A stretch of DNA of 31,755 nucleotides, from the IMG/VR virus record IMGVR_UViG_3300035183_000152, positions 1 through 31,755 of that record; one strand, given 5' to 3'. This document shows positions 4,415-11,866 of the stretch, piece after piece (the stretch's first letter is position 1; each line of letters starts with the position of its first letter). Made by a program: the position numbers and the translations under genes. The DNA comes from a virus. A model generated the notes under the pieces. That model saw only the letters and a list, made by a program, of their open reading frames with translations. It made no database searches and was not told the DNA's origin.

Positions 4415-4906
4415 TTAGCCCCGTTTTCCGCCACTTTTAGAGCGCGCTACAGGGGCTTTTGCTTTTCTGGCACTGGGACTCCTGCCGGACGGCAAGTGGG
4501 ACTCCATGCCCCTCTTTGCCCGCGCCACGCGGTTTTGTGCGAGGGTGATTGATTGCAGGTTCGACCAGCGATTGTCGTCGCGTTTGCCGTTCCGGTGATG
4601 CACTTCAAATCCGGGTGCCGGAAAGGAGCCTGTCATCCATAGCCAGATTATGCGATGTGCCTGGAATGGGAGGCCGAGGATCATGCCTTGCCGATACCCG
4701 TCACACAAGCTAGTAAAAGCCTCTTTCCCTGCGTAGCGAGTATTCCAACTTCGTTGCTGGTTTTTTGTCTTCTTGAACCATTTTGAAGCGCGTTGCCTCC
4801 AGTACAGTTTGCCAGTTTCCGGGTTGTAGTAGAGCAGTTCACGCACTATTGCCTGACTTATGCTGCTACGTCGCGCAGTGATTTTGGCGTCCTTAGATTT
4901 TGTCAC
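4415..4906 (-). CDS. HNH endonuclease, homing type
   Basis: This 163-aa protein has the HNH core FEVHHRNGKRDDNRWSNLQ at about residues 100-118 (His-His, Asn and a downstream Asn). It is preceded by YYNPETGKLYWR and an AHRIIWLWMTG segment, as in phage HNH homing endonucleases that bind DNA through an AP2-like N-terminal part. The C-terminus is basic and low in complexity. It probably cuts or nicks DNA at a specific site and spreads as a selfish gene. The start is GTG, overlapping the stop of the SNF2 helicase (GTGA), so it is translationally coupled to it. It is the last gene before the promoter region of the ribozyme operon. Confidence 0.88.
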   Translation of the reverse strand: MTKSKDAKITARRSSISQAIVRELLYYNPETGKLYWRQRASKWFKKTKNQQRSWNTRYAGKEAFTSLCDGYRQGMILGLPFQAHRIIWLWMTGSFPAPGFEVHHRNGKRDDNRWSNLQSITLAQNRVARAKRGMESHLPSGRSPSARKAKAPVARSKSGGKRG

Positions 4907-6459
4907 TTGAGCTTGGCGCGGCCTTCTATGATCGCTTCGAATAGGTCCTTGCCTTCGGCATGGAACTTCAAGATCTGTCTGTCAGTTGCCGTCGCGCAGT
5001 AGTCGATCAGGAACACCCGGCCATGTGTGGAGTACTGGCGATGGAAGCGACGAATGAGCTGCTTGCGATTGATCACGGAGAGCGGCGACTCGAAGACGAG
5101 ACCGTATCGTGCCACCTGGAGATTGGGACCGAAGACGCATGAGTTGTTGAGCACCAGCGCCCTGATCTGATCATCGTTGTCGAAGTCCCGTAGCACGTTA
5201 TCCCAGTTCTTTGTCTGTCCGCCTCCGCGCGCCCATCCGATACCCACGCGTGAGAGCTCCCGGCATATCAGGTCGCCGGAGTGAACGAACTCATGGAAGA
5301 TGATTGCCTTGTGCCCCTGGCAGATATCTTCGGCATCCGAGATCAGCGCTTCCAGTTTCGGCTTCGGGTCGAAGTCGATCTCAGCGCGCTCACCCGTCTC
5401 GTCATCCTTGAAGCCGAGGAAGCCGGAGCTGATCTGCCTCATGCGGAGGAACCCGCGCTTGGTCTCCATCTTGTCGCCGCGTGCCTGCCTGATAGCACGC
5501 TTGGCCGCAAGGTAGTAGTCCTCGGCGTCATGCGGGAGCTGCACGTTGCGGACAATGGTAGTGATGCGCGGTAGGTCGCCTTCGTCGGCCTCGTAGCGAA
5601 TAGTCCCATGCGCTAGACAGCGGTGGAGCTTGCCCTGCTTCTCCTTGTCGAACTTGTAGTCGAACCCACCCCAAAAGTTCCGCGACTCCTTGAAGAAGGC
5701 CGAGCGGAACAAGCCAAGAGTCTCGCCAAGGGAGTACCCGCCATCGAGCAGAAACATTTGGCCCCACAGTGGAGTTGGATCTCTGCCGAATGGGGTGCCA
5801 GTGAGCTCGAAGAAGTAGGGGACCAATTTGCTTATCGCTCGCAGGATGCGGAAGGTGACGGCCCGATGGCTGCCGACGAAGGTGCTTTCATCGGCGGTCG
5901 TGATCTGGCATTTCTCCGCGACGGCCTTCACCCGTTTGCGGTTGGGCTTGAGGCGCATCTTCTTCCGCGACTTGCGCCGAGTCTTGCGCTCCTCGAGATC
6001 GCAAATCATCCGAATGAAGCCGGCATAGGTCTCGACAATGAAGAGGGCTTTCGTCCGCTCCAACCGCCGCCACTTCTGCTCTGTCGATCCCCGCAAAATG
6101 CAAACCGTGCTCGAGGGGCTGTGCTTCGCGATTTCGCGCTTCCACTCACCCTTGTTGATCTTGCGCGGAACGAGTACCAGATTGTGCTTGGCTAGTCCTG
6201 CTTTCTTGAACCATCGAGCCAGCGCAATATTGAGTAGGGTCTTGCCCATGCCGGGGTCGAGGAAGAACCCGAAGCGTCCGGTCTCAATGCCGATCAACAA
6301 GCAGACTTTCTGGTGCTTCGACAGCTTGGACCAGATGGGTGGCCGGACAGGCAGCGCCCGCATCATGTCGCCAAGTTCGCGCTTCGTGAGTTTCTTCCAG
6401 GGGCGGAAGTCTCGACGCTCGCGCGCCAGGAATTGCTTTGTCGCTTTGCGAGATATCAT
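4903..6459 (-). CDS. SNF2/DEAD-type helicase (superfamily 2)
   Basis: This is a 518-aa ATP-dependent DNA helicase or translocase. Walker A is DPGMGKT (68-74), the motif II region is ADEST (189-193), motif III is LTGTP (219-223), and the C-terminal RecA lobe has a motif VI-like QLIRRFHRQ about 60 residues from the end. The layout fits phage SNF2-like helicases, which are generally placed in replication or recombination. I chose the ATG at 6459 because it overlaps the previous stop (ATGA); the frame stays open 225 nt further but would cover the whole small gene upstream. The HNH gene follows with a GTGA overlap. Confidence 0.85.
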   Translation of the reverse strand: MISRKATKQFLARERRDFRPWKKLTKRELGDMMRALPVRPPIWSKLSKHQKVCLLIGIETGRFGFFLDPGMGKTLLNIALARWFKKAGLAKHNLVLVPRKINKGEWKREIAKHSPSSTVCILRGSTEQKWRRLERTKALFIVETYAGFIRMICDLEERKTRRKSRKKMRLKPNRKRVKAVAEKCQITTADESTFVGSHRAVTFRILRAISKLVPYFFELTGTPFGRDPTPLWGQMFLLDGGYSLGETLGLFRSAFFKESRNFWGGFDYKFDKEKQGKLHRCLAHGTIRYEADEGDLPRITTIVRNVQLPHDAEDYYLAAKRAIRQARGDKMETKRGFLRMRQISSGFLGFKDDETGERAEIDFDPKPKLEALISDAEDICQGHKAIIFHEFVHSGDLICRELSRVGIGWARGGGQTKNWDNVLRDFDNDDQIRALVLNNSCVFGPNLQVARYGLVFESPLSVINRKQLIRRFHRQYSTHGRVFLIDYCATATDRQILKFHAEGKDLFEAIIEGRAKLK

Positions 6460-6668
6460 GCCTTGCTCTTTCTCGCGTTGGCGTAGAAGAGCCTCCCGCC
6501 AATCTCTTCCACTTTCGAGGCGGCAACTCGAAGGTCTGAGGCAAGTTGCCAACACTCGTTCATTGTAAGCTTGCCAGACGCAGAAGCCGCAGATAGCTCC
6601 GTCTGGACCCCGGCGACTTTCGTCCGCGCTTCTTTTAGGAGTGCTCGTGACTTGCTTCCCAGGTTCAT
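6456..6668 (-). CDS. Small hypothetical protein (70 aa)
   Basis: The protein starts MNLGSKSRALLKEARTKVAG and is predicted helical with heptad-like hydrophobic spacing, ending in the basic tail NARKSKA. It could form a coiled coil. Its stop overlaps the start of the SNF2 helicase (ATGA). The ribosome binding site is weak. It is the first gene of a short leftward unit (this gene, helicase, HNH) that begins in the AT-rich region 6669-6790. I see TATGAT at 6716-6711 as a possible -10 for it but no good -35. Function unknown. Confidence 0.65.
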   Translation of the reverse strand: MNLGSKSRALLKEARTKVAGVQTELSAASASGKLTMNECWQLASDLRVAASKVEEIGGRLFYANARKSKA

Positions 6669-6706
6669 GGTTCTTCATCGGCACTTTGTCGCATGGGTAT
6701 TCACAC

Positions 6707-6735
6707 TTGCATCATACTTCTATACTACATATAAA
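6707..6735 (+). promoter_or_regulatory. Rightward sigma-70-type promoter
   Basis: TTGCAT (6707-6712) and TATAAA (6730-6735) are separated by 17 bp in a locally AT-rich stretch. It points at the 6793-7005 gene. A possible leftward -10 (TATGAT, 6716-6711) overlaps its -35, so this may be a divergent control point for the two small units. Confidence 0.55.
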
Positions 6736-6792
6736 TTGCAGTAGGATGGGGCAGTAAGAAACCCAACTGAAACAGAGAAAGGAGTACTAGAA

Positions 6793-7005
6793 ATGAAGTC
6801 GAAGAAGTCAGTACCAAGCCCCAAGCATCGGGCCGGCTCCCGCAAGGAGCAGGTTCACAAGATTTTCGATGCGAAGGGTCCAGACGCGGCTCGGACGGCA
6901 GGACTTCGCAGGAAGTTGAAGTCTTCGACCCTTCGAACGTGGTTTAGCACTTGGAGTAAGTCGGCTCCCACGCGGAGCGGCTCCGGTGCTGAGGCGCGAG
7001 CATAG
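6793..7005 (+). CDS. Small basic protein, possible DNA-binding regulator (70 aa)
   Basis: This is the only rightward gene in the left half. The start has a good ribosome binding site (AAAGGAG, 9 nt before the ATG). The protein starts MKSKKSVPSPKHRAGSRKEQ and is very basic. The middle part, HKIFDAKGPDAARTAGLRR followed by KLKSSTLRTWFSTW, looks like a helix-turn-helix in which DAARTAGL would be the turn region. It may be a small transcription regulator, but I cannot name a family. It has its own promoter and ends at the bidirectional terminator 7019-7062. Confidence 0.75.
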   Translation: MKSKKSVPSPKHRAGSRKEQVHKIFDAKGPDAARTAGLRRKLKSSTLRTWFSTWSKSAPTRSGSGAEARA

Positions 7006-7018
7006 TTTAGGCACGCGC

Positions 7019-7062
7019 GAGGGCGCTCGGGTTTCTCTTGTCTCTCCAGTCCGGGCGCCCTC
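7019..7062. terminator. Bidirectional hairpin between convergent genes
   Basis: The 12-nt arms GAGGGCGCTCGG and CCGGGCGCCCTC pair fully with one G-U, around a 20-nt pyrimidine-rich loop. It lies exactly between the convergent gene 6793-7005 and the DnaB-like helicase, and its last bases are part of the helicase stop codon. There is no clear U-tract on either side, so it may work with a partner factor or act as a 3'-end stabiliser. Confidence 0.65.
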
Positions 7063-8521
7063 AATCATCTGCATCATTCTCCTCCCCCGACTCCTCCTCC
7101 TCTTCATCCTCTTCCTGACCCGTCATATCGCCTAGCTGGTCCCAGTAATCGGATGGCAAGCGCACGGCGTCAAGCGCGAATTGTCCGAGCGCATAGCTCT
7201 GAGTGATCAGCACGGCGAACTTGTCCTCCTCTGCCCTTGCCTTCTCCACGTACAATCGCGCCAGCCCGTACTTCTTCTCGCTCGCCGTTTGGCTGTAGGT
7301 GATGGCAATGTCCGATGATTGCACAAGGGAGATGTCCTCACCCGTATGCACGCCTCGGACAGTAGTTGCTTTCAGGGACTCTCGATTGCCTTGGGCGGCC
7401 GTCACAAGCGCGAAGTTCCGGCGCTTCGACATGCCGCGTAACTCCTCGTACATGCGGCCAAGGGAGACACGAAGGTTGCGCGGATCGGTCTTCATCAGCT
7501 TGACGTAGTCGAGCACGACCATATCGGGGATGAACTTCTCGGCGACTTCCAGATTGTCCAGGTAGGCTTCTAGCTTGTCCGGTGTCAGCGAACTCGTCGG
7601 AAAGGACTTGACGCGAAGGTAGTCCATATACTTCGCGTAGGAGTTGACATGCGTCTCCATCTCTGTTGCGAGATCTGGCGACTGGAAGGTCCATTCAGGA
7701 GTCACGACCTCCAAGCCGAAGTCCTCGAGTTCCCCTTCATCGTTCAGTTCGAAGGTCGTTACTTCGGCTTCTGCATCGCGCTTAGTGATGGAGAACAGGT
7801 TTTGCCAGTACCGCTGCACTACCTCTTCTTCTTCCATCTCGAGGCTGATATGCGCCACGCGCTTGCGGAGTTTGATGGCCTGCTTGCCGATATGGATAAG
7901 ACCCCATGTCTTGCCGTAGCCTGTCGGCGCGATCAGCATAAAGGCCCGACACCGCATGGGAGCGATCTCACGCCTGTCCAGGGGTTCGATGCCGGTGCGG
8001 AACTCCGAGGGACGCTGCTCGAGGAACTCCACTAGTCGCTCGATATCCCCCAGCTTCATGCCGGGATCGAAGTTCTCAACTCGGGTGTGGAGCATGTCGG
8101 CAACCAGCATCTCGACCTGCTCCAGACTGTCGGCCTGTTTGGAGTTCAAGGCTTCGGCAGCTTTGAGGATGCGGTCCATGAAGAGTTGGGCCCGCGAGTA
8201 GCGGTCCAGGTTGTCCATGACGTAGCGTTCATTGATGCCCGCAGTCCACAGCTGCTGCATCAGTCCGACGATGCGCTTGAACGTCCCGGCTTTGCGGTTG
8301 TGCTTGTCACCCGTTATGTCGGCAAACAGGTCGGCGGTATGCGCGGAGCCCGGAGGTTGGCCGTACCGTCGCCAATAGTCCAGAAGTCGCTCCGCGATCA
8401 CGCGGTAGTCGCCATCGCACAGTTCGGGCTGGAGCCGTCGCGCGATGATTTTACCCTGCTCCTCGGAGTACGCGAGCAGGGTCAGGATATTTTCTTGAAG
8501 TGTTGCGCTAAGTTTTTCCAT
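7061..8521 (-). CDS. DnaB-like replicative helicase (superfamily 4)
   Basis: This 486-aa protein has an N-terminal helical region (about 1-150) and a RecA-like helicase domain. Walker A is APTGYGKT (198-205), followed by the H1a-like SLEMEEEEVVQRYW, Walker B PDMVVLDYVKL with Asp338, then an EELRGMSKRRNFALVTAAQGN segment (H3/H4-like, with Gln) and an IAITYSQ region. The C-terminal tail is extremely acidic (runs of Glu and Asp), as is common in single-strand DNA tracking partners. It would unwind the fork during phage DNA replication. The start overlaps the preceding zinc-ribbon gene by 14 nt. No separate primase is seen in the window. Confidence 0.88.
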   Translation of the reverse strand: MEKLSATLQENILTLLAYSEEQGKIIARRLQPELCDGDYRVIAERLLDYWRRYGQPPGSAHTADLFADITGDKHNRKAGTFKRIVGLMQQLWTAGINERYVMDNLDRYSRAQLFMDRILKAAEALNSKQADSLEQVEMLVADMLHTRVENFDPGMKLGDIERLVEFLEQRPSEFRTGIEPLDRREIAPMRCRAFMLIAPTGYGKTWGLIHIGKQAIKLRKRVAHISLEMEEEEVVQRYWQNLFSITKRDAEAEVTTFELNDEGELEDFGLEVVTPEWTFQSPDLATEMETHVNSYAKYMDYLRVKSFPTSSLTPDKLEAYLDNLEVAEKFIPDMVVLDYVKLMKTDPRNLRVSLGRMYEELRGMSKRRNFALVTAAQGNRESLKATTVRGVHTGEDISLVQSSDIAITYSQTASEKKYGLARLYVEKARAEEDKFAVLITQSYALGQFALDAVRLPSDYWDQLGDMTGQEEDEEEEESGEENDADD

Positions 8522-8780
8522 GCAAAGGGCAGGTTGGGTTGACCCCTACTGTCTTCCTTCCGTCCGGGTACGTGATATCTCTACAGGTACATCGTTTCTC
8601 TTGCTGCCATCGGTCCTCACCATCGCAGCAGGACTCGATGCCCGTGCCTCCGCAACTCCCGCACGGGATCTCAAACTTGCCAGCGATCAGATACTCGCCG
8701 GGACTAATCTCGAATGGGTTGTCTTGGGTCGCAATGTGTACGCGATAGCGTTCACCTTTGCATGTCTGACATACTGCCAT
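8508..8780 (-). CDS. Zinc-ribbon-like cysteine-rich protein (90 aa)
   Basis: The protein starts MAVCQTCKGERYRVHIATQD. It has CxxCKG, CGSCGGTG, CC and CTC motifs plus a final CPLHGK, giving ten cysteines arranged as paired knuckles like the DnaJ central zinc domain (CxxCxGxG). It probably binds one or two zinc ions and acts as a small adaptor. It overlaps its upstream neighbour by 29 nt and the helicase by 14 nt, so all three are likely cotranslated. Function unknown. Confidence 0.8.
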   Translation of the reverse strand: MAVCQTCKGERYRVHIATQDNPFEISPGEYLIAGKFEIPCGSCGGTGIESCCDGEDRWQQEKRCTCRDITYPDGRKTVGVNPTCPLHGKT

Positions 8781-9030
8781 TGCGTTTTTCCAGTACCATC
8801 TTCGCGCACTCGCGCCAGCCGATGGCCTTGGCTCCGTTCGCGAGCGCTTCCTTACGTTTACTGGAACATACGTCGTAGTGGTCGCCGCGCGAGTGGCGAG
8901 GGGATAGGCCGAGCTTCTCCGCCATCGCAGCCAGCTCGGCAGGGGTATCAGCGATCAGGTGGGAGACACGGAGTGCCTGCCCCTTGCTGCCTGTCTGAGA
9001 TATGAAGGCATCATCGACGTAGACGGCCAT
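8752..9030 (-). CDS. DUF4031 domain protein
   Basis: This 92-aa protein matches the DUF4031 pattern: MAVYVDDAFI at the start, VSHLIADTPAELAAMAEKLG in the middle, and a GDHYDVCSSKR block near residue 50 followed by a helix ending in CAKMV. The conserved Asp, His and Tyr residues suggest a small enzyme or metal-binding fold, but the family's function is not established. A GAGGAG ribosome binding site inside the end of the dCTP deaminase gene precedes the ATG. It is common in phage and actinobacterial genomes next to nucleotide metabolism genes. Confidence 0.82.
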   Translation of the reverse strand: MAVYVDDAFISQTGSKGQALRVSHLIADTPAELAAMAEKLGLSPRHSRGDHYDVCSSKRKEALANGAKAIGWRECAKMVLEKRNGSMSDMQR

Positions 9031-9033
9031 GAC

Positions 9034-9510
9034 TCACCACTCCTCTTTTGCAGGAGTAGGCTCCTGCTTCTGGTCCTGATACTTACCCGTGTAGGGAATG
9101 TCTGTCGCGCGGTCGAGCTTGTGGAAGATCATCTGCCCTATGGGCATGCCGGGCTCAATAGCAAGAGTGAAGGCGTTGTGGTTGGTGAGCTCGATTGTCG
9201 GGTACCCACGCCAGCCAGGTTCGAAGATAGTATTCTGCACGGCAAGACCCCGACGCGCCCAGGTGCTCTTGTCGGCAAGTACTCCGAGGACGTCATGCGG
9301 GAACTCGAAGCGCTCGATAGTCGTGGCTAGCGCGAAGCCGTGCGGTTCGAGGAGTAATCCGTCTCGGATGCGGAGATCGTACCCGGCGACAGAGAGCCCG
9401 TAGCTCATCCCGTTGAACACCTCGCGTTCGGAGAAGGGCTCGATCACCAACTGATAACGAGCCGACCTATGGTGTCGCCGCTCGCGGATTGTTTGGGCGG
9501 AGAGGATCAT
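9034..9510 (-). CDS. dcd: dCTP deaminase
   Basis: This 158-aa enzyme of the dCTP deaminase/dUTPase fold converts dCTP to dUTP, feeding dTMP synthesis. The motifs are GLSVAGYDLRI, then DKSTWARRGL with Ser82 and Arg86, EPGWRGYPTIELTN with the probable catalytic Glu107, PIGQMIF, and a C-terminal YTGKYQDQ lid. It is shorter than the about 190-aa bacterial enzyme but of usual phage length. It could be bifunctional (dCTP to dUMP), which the sequence alone does not decide. The start overlaps the stop of the small membrane peptide before it (ATGA). Confidence 0.88.
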   Translation of the reverse strand: MILSAQTIRERRHHRSARYQLVIEPFSEREVFNGMSYGLSVAGYDLRIRDGLLLEPHGFALATTIERFEFPHDVLGVLADKSTWARRGLAVQNTIFEPGWRGYPTIELTNHNAFTLAIEPGMPIGQMIFHKLDRATDIPYTGKYQDQKQEPTPAKEEW

Positions 9511-9602
9511 AGCTTGTCACCCCGCCGCGCCTTCCGCATCTCGTCCCAAATCCAGACGAGTGCAACCATGATCCAGAATAACCAGAAGTTTGTCCAGAAC
9601 AT
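9507..9602 (-). CDS. Small membrane peptide (31 aa)
   Basis: A 31-codon frame fits exactly between its neighbours: its ATG overlaps the QueE stop (TGATG) and its TGA overlaps the dcd start (ATGA). The peptide starts MFWTNFWLFWIMVALVWIWD and ends with the basic tail MRKARRGDKL, giving one membrane helix rich in Trp and Phe with a cytoplasmic positive end. The perfect packing supports a real gene. Function unknown. Confidence 0.65.
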   Translation of the reverse strand: MFWTNFWLFWIMVALVWIWDEMRKARRGDKL

Positions 9603-10330
9603 CACGGCACTCCTACCATCTTATGCAACTGCATCGAAAGCTTGTAGCCATGTCTCATGCAGAGTTCGGCTGCATGCTCCGCATTGTCGCGGTTGGCTTG
9701 CGCGTCCATCTCGTCCATCGGTTGCAGGTAGATCGGGATGGTGCATTTGAGCACGGGTGTCGGACGGAACACCAACGATGGTTCTCCTTTAAGTTGCGTG
9801 CTCATGATCGGCAACCCATCCCTGGGATGAGTCTCGCCGTACCGGACGATGTATTTGAGCGCGCCGATGTACGGAAGGAGTTTAGTAGAAAGCTTCGGCG
9901 TCTTCGGCGACACGACAATGAGGTTGCCGCGCCAATCGCGGTAGGGAGAAAAGAGCTCCTGCACCCCCTCGAGCCAGACAGTCCCGGCAGTCTCAACTGA
10001 TACCTTGATCCTGAACCCGTTGAGGTTCTTTACCAGCGGGCAGATATTCTGGAGCAGCGGTTCGCCTCCGGTGATGACTACAAGCTGGCAGTTGTTCTTG
10101 CGGCACATCACGACGATTTCATCCGTCAGTGAGTCAACGTCGTGCCGCGTCCCCTGGTCGAAGACTGTATCACAGAAGTAGCAGCGGAGGTTGCACTTCG
10201 CCAATCGGACGAAGACGGCAGGACTCCCGGCGTCTGGACCCTCGCCCTGAATTGTGTAGAAGATGGCGTTGACGAGCAGCGCTCCGTCTTGCCGTTGGTC
10301 AATTCCTGCGACTTCGTTTTTCCCGTACAT
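9602..10330 (-). CDS. queE: 7-carboxy-7-deazaguanine synthase QueE-like radical SAM enzyme
   Basis: This 242-aa protein has the N-terminal FYTIQGEG motif and the radical SAM cluster CNLRCYFC (Cys46, Cys50, Cys53, Cx3Cx2C spacing typical of QueE), then VITGGEPLLQ and SVETAGT. QueE converts carboxytetrahydropterin to 7-carboxy-7-deazaguanine, on the way to preQ0. In phages this route feeds queuosine or 7-deazaguanine DNA modification that hides DNA from restriction enzymes. No FolE, QueD, QueC or DNA transglycosylase is seen in this window, so the rest must come from elsewhere in the phage or from the host. A GGGAG ribosome binding site precedes the ATG inside the previous gene. Confidence 0.88.
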   Translation of the reverse strand: MYGKNEVAGIDQRQDGALLVNAIFYTIQGEGPDAGSPAVFVRLAKCNLRCYFCDTVFDQGTRHDVDSLTDEIVVMCRKNNCQLVVITGGEPLLQNICPLVKNLNGFRIKVSVETAGTVWLEGVQELFSPYRDWRGNLIVVSPKTPKLSTKLLPYIGALKYIVRYGETHPRDGLPIMSTQLKGEPSLVFRPTPVLKCTIPIYLQPMDEMDAQANRDNAEHAAELCMRHGYKLSMQLHKMVGVP

Positions 10331-10838
10331 CAGAGTGATCTCCCATGTCAGCGTCCTGCCGGACGACTAGGTGTAGCATTTTCGCCGAGGCGTATCCTGG
10401 AAACTCCCTATTGAGTACTGACGGCAATCTGTGGATGTGAGCCATGATGGTTGCTGAACTGGTGGGCCAACCCATCTGCTCCAGGTTGTCGCGCAATAGC
10501 CCGATGCCGATGCGGAGCAGCCCCTCTTGTTGCACGCGTGTCTTGCACTGTGCCCTCACATACTGCATGACCCCCGGTACCTTCCGGCAAAACGCATCGA
10601 AGCCCTTTGTGCGCTCGAGCACCGCGGGCTTGGAATGATCGGCTCCCAGGTTTGACATAGTACGCGACACCAACTCGAGGAGTAGGTAATGGTCCACGTT
10701 GCCGGTATCGGCAACGGCGACAGAAGCTGCTCCAGGTGTGCCCTTGCGGAGCAGACTAACCGCGCCTGCGACCTTGCTGAGCTCCTCTCCTGTTAACCCG
10801 GGCAGGAGCCGCAGCACCTCTTGAAGATGAGATCCCAT
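10299..10838 (-). CDS. Hypothetical protein (about 179 aa)
   Basis: I place the start at ATG 10838 (MGSHLQEVLRLLPGLTGEEL), because sequence upstream of it in this frame looks like a shadow of the preceding gene. The protein is helical, with repeated Leu-rich segments and a region PAVLERTKGFDAFCRKVPGV in the middle. I do not recognise a family. It overlaps the gene before by 83 nt, which is unusually long here, and QueE by 32 nt. The ribosome binding site before the chosen start is poor, so a frameshift joining this frame with the preceding one is possible. Confidence 0.65.
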   Translation of the reverse strand: MGSHLQEVLRLLPGLTGEELSKVAGAVSLLRKGTPGAASVAVADTGNVDHYLLLELVSRTMSNLGADHSKPAVLERTKGFDAFCRKVPGVMQYVRAQCKTRVQQEGLLRIGIGLLRDNLEQMGWPTSSATIMAHIHRLPSVLNREFPGYASAKMLHLVVRQDADMGDHSDVREKRSRRN

Positions 10839-11055
10839 ATCGCTTTTGCTTGGTTGTGCCGTCCACATCATGCAGGATGGCGATACCTCTGGTCTGGCGC
10901 GCGAGTTTGTTAGCGAAGGCCCATGCGTCCTCTTTGTAGTCATACCGCACACCGGCTTGTCCGAGGTCGTTGGTAATCACCCACGGGTGGGTGCGAAGCC
11001 AAAACTGGGGTTTGACATGGAACTCCGGCGGCTTCGTTTCAGGAAGAGGGGTCAT
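10756..11055 (-). CDS. Hypothetical protein (about 99 aa)
   Basis: The ATG at 11055 overlaps the stop of the preceding gene (TGATG). The protein starts MTPLPETKPPEFHVKPQFWL, with a compact first part (about 1-72, including HPWVITNDLGQAGVRYDYKE and an ILHDVDGT segment). The low-complexity Arg/Ala/Gly-rich tail lies in the part that overlaps the next gene. The tail looks like translation of the next gene's DNA in another frame, so the protein may really end earlier or continue by frameshift. No family recognised. Confidence 0.65.
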   Translation of the reverse strand: MTPLPETKPPEFHVKPQFWLRTHPWVITNDLGQAGVRYDYKEDAWAFANKLARQTRGIAILHDVDGTTKQKRYGISSSRGAAAPARVNRRGAQQGRRRG

Positions 11056-11516
11056 CACCCGCGCCTCGCGAGCAGCGTCTTGATCTCGCGGAGTTCCTCG
11101 AGTATCAGGCTCTTGATGCTTGGCGCGGAAGGCGCCGGGCCGAGGGGCCGTGCCTGTTCCGTAGGTTTCGCGCGCACTGTTGATGGTTGAGGTTGAGGTT
11201 TCGCTTGCATCGCGGCAATGAGGGCGTCAGCGAGTTCCTTGGGCATGGCGCCCCTGCCGATCGCTTCCGCCGCTTTACAGGCGAAGGACAACCTTTGCAT
11301 GTAGGCGCACTCGAAGGCGTCATTTGGCCCCATCCCATATCTCTCGCGCACGTCGCTGAGAAAGGCCTCCGCTGCTTCGCGAATGTCGAAGCCGGACAGA
11401 GCGACGGCCTTCAAGAGGTTGGTCTTGTCGAGCGGCCAGATATTCGGTAGGTTGTTCTCCTGTCCGGCAAAGATGCTGGTGATTGCGAGGACATCTTGCT
11501 TCGTCAGTTCGGCCAT
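11055..11516 (-). CDS. Hypothetical protein (about 153 aa)
   Basis: I chose the start MAELTKQDVLAITSIFAG (ATG 11516) because GGAG lies 9 nt before it; another ATG 18 nt upstream is in frame but lacks this. The first 100 residues look helical and globular. A linker rich in Pro, Gln and Ala follows, and then a C-terminal helix (SLILEELREIKTLLARRG). This layout of globular domain, flexible linker and short helix is seen in proteins that dock on a partner through the tail. The family is unknown. It overlaps the upstream membrane protein gene by 13 nt. Confidence 0.75.
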   Translation of the reverse strand: MAELTKQDVLAITSIFAGQENNLPNIWPLDKTNLLKAVALSGFDIREAAEAFLSDVRERYGMGPNDAFECAYMQRLSFACKAAEAIGRGAMPKELADALIAAMQAKPQPQPSTVRAKPTEQARPLGPAPSAPSIKSLILEELREIKTLLARRG

Positions 11517-11719
11517 GTGGTACACTCCGTGCATTGATTTAGTACTATCAGACCGATTATACTCCCGATCAGGAACGCGGAGACCGTCACGCGGATCATG
11601 GTCCTATCGTTGACCTCGATCCGGCACAAGTGCGCGAAGGTCAGGAGAATGACAACGGTCCAAATGGACGCCGCGTAAGTCGTCATCACCCAAACTATGA
11701 GGGCTAGTAGTACTGTCAT
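11504..11719 (-). CDS. Membrane protein with two predicted helices (71 aa)
   Basis: The protein starts MTVLLALIVWVMTTYAASIW. A first hydrophobic stretch covers about residues 2-30, a charged middle (CRIEVNDRTMIR) follows, and a second hydrophobic stretch (VSAFLIGSIIGLIVL) lies at about 46-61. It is the first gene of the long leftward replication and nucleotide operon, with AGGAG 10 nt before the ATG and the promoter 11783-11755 just upstream. Function unknown. Confidence 0.75.
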   Translation of the reverse strand: MTVLLALIVWVMTTYAASIWTVVILLTFAHLCRIEVNDRTMIRVTVSAFLIGSIIGLIVLNQCTECTTWPN

Positions 11720-11754
11720 TTTTCTGGTACTCCTATTGCTGTCTGTCTACCCCT

Positions 11755-11783
11755 ATTATACTTCAAACTCGGTTTGCCTTGAA
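11755..11783 (-). promoter_or_regulatory. Leftward sigma-70 promoter of the replication operon
   Basis: A consensus -10 TATAAT (11760-11755) is preceded at 17 bp by TTCAAG (11783-11778). It lies 36 bp upstream of the first gene of the leftward operon. The -35 falls inside the first copy of a 31-nt direct repeat, so the site may be regulated. Confidence 0.7.
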
Positions 11784-11790
11784 CGCAGTG
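11760..11790. repeat. 31-nt imperfect direct repeat, copy 1
   Basis: This copy begins ACTTCAAACT and ends ACGCAGTG. It matches the copy at 11836-11866 at 23 of 31 positions, with the ends conserved and the middle variable. It overlaps the leftward promoter. Conserved ends at equal spacing suggest a protein binding site, or a duplicated promoter of which only copy 1 kept the -10. Confidence 0.5.
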
Positions 11791-11835
11791 AGGCCCTAAG
11801 GGTTTTAGTACCCTCAGGACCAAACTGCAATGAGT

Positions 11836-11866
11836 ACTTCAAACTTCGGAAGCCTCTCACGCAGTG
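11836..11866. repeat. 31-nt imperfect direct repeat, copy 2
   Basis: The second copy lies 76 bp from the first, with the same ACTTCAAACT start and ACGCAGTG end. It has no good -10 box beside it. It lies in the divergent control region between the two main transcription units. Confidence 0.5.

Noticed and set aside
6460-6684. Extended N-terminus of the SNF2 helicase
   Set aside because: It would overlap the whole of the 6456-6668 gene; the ATGA junction at 6456-6459 is the usual style of this genome.
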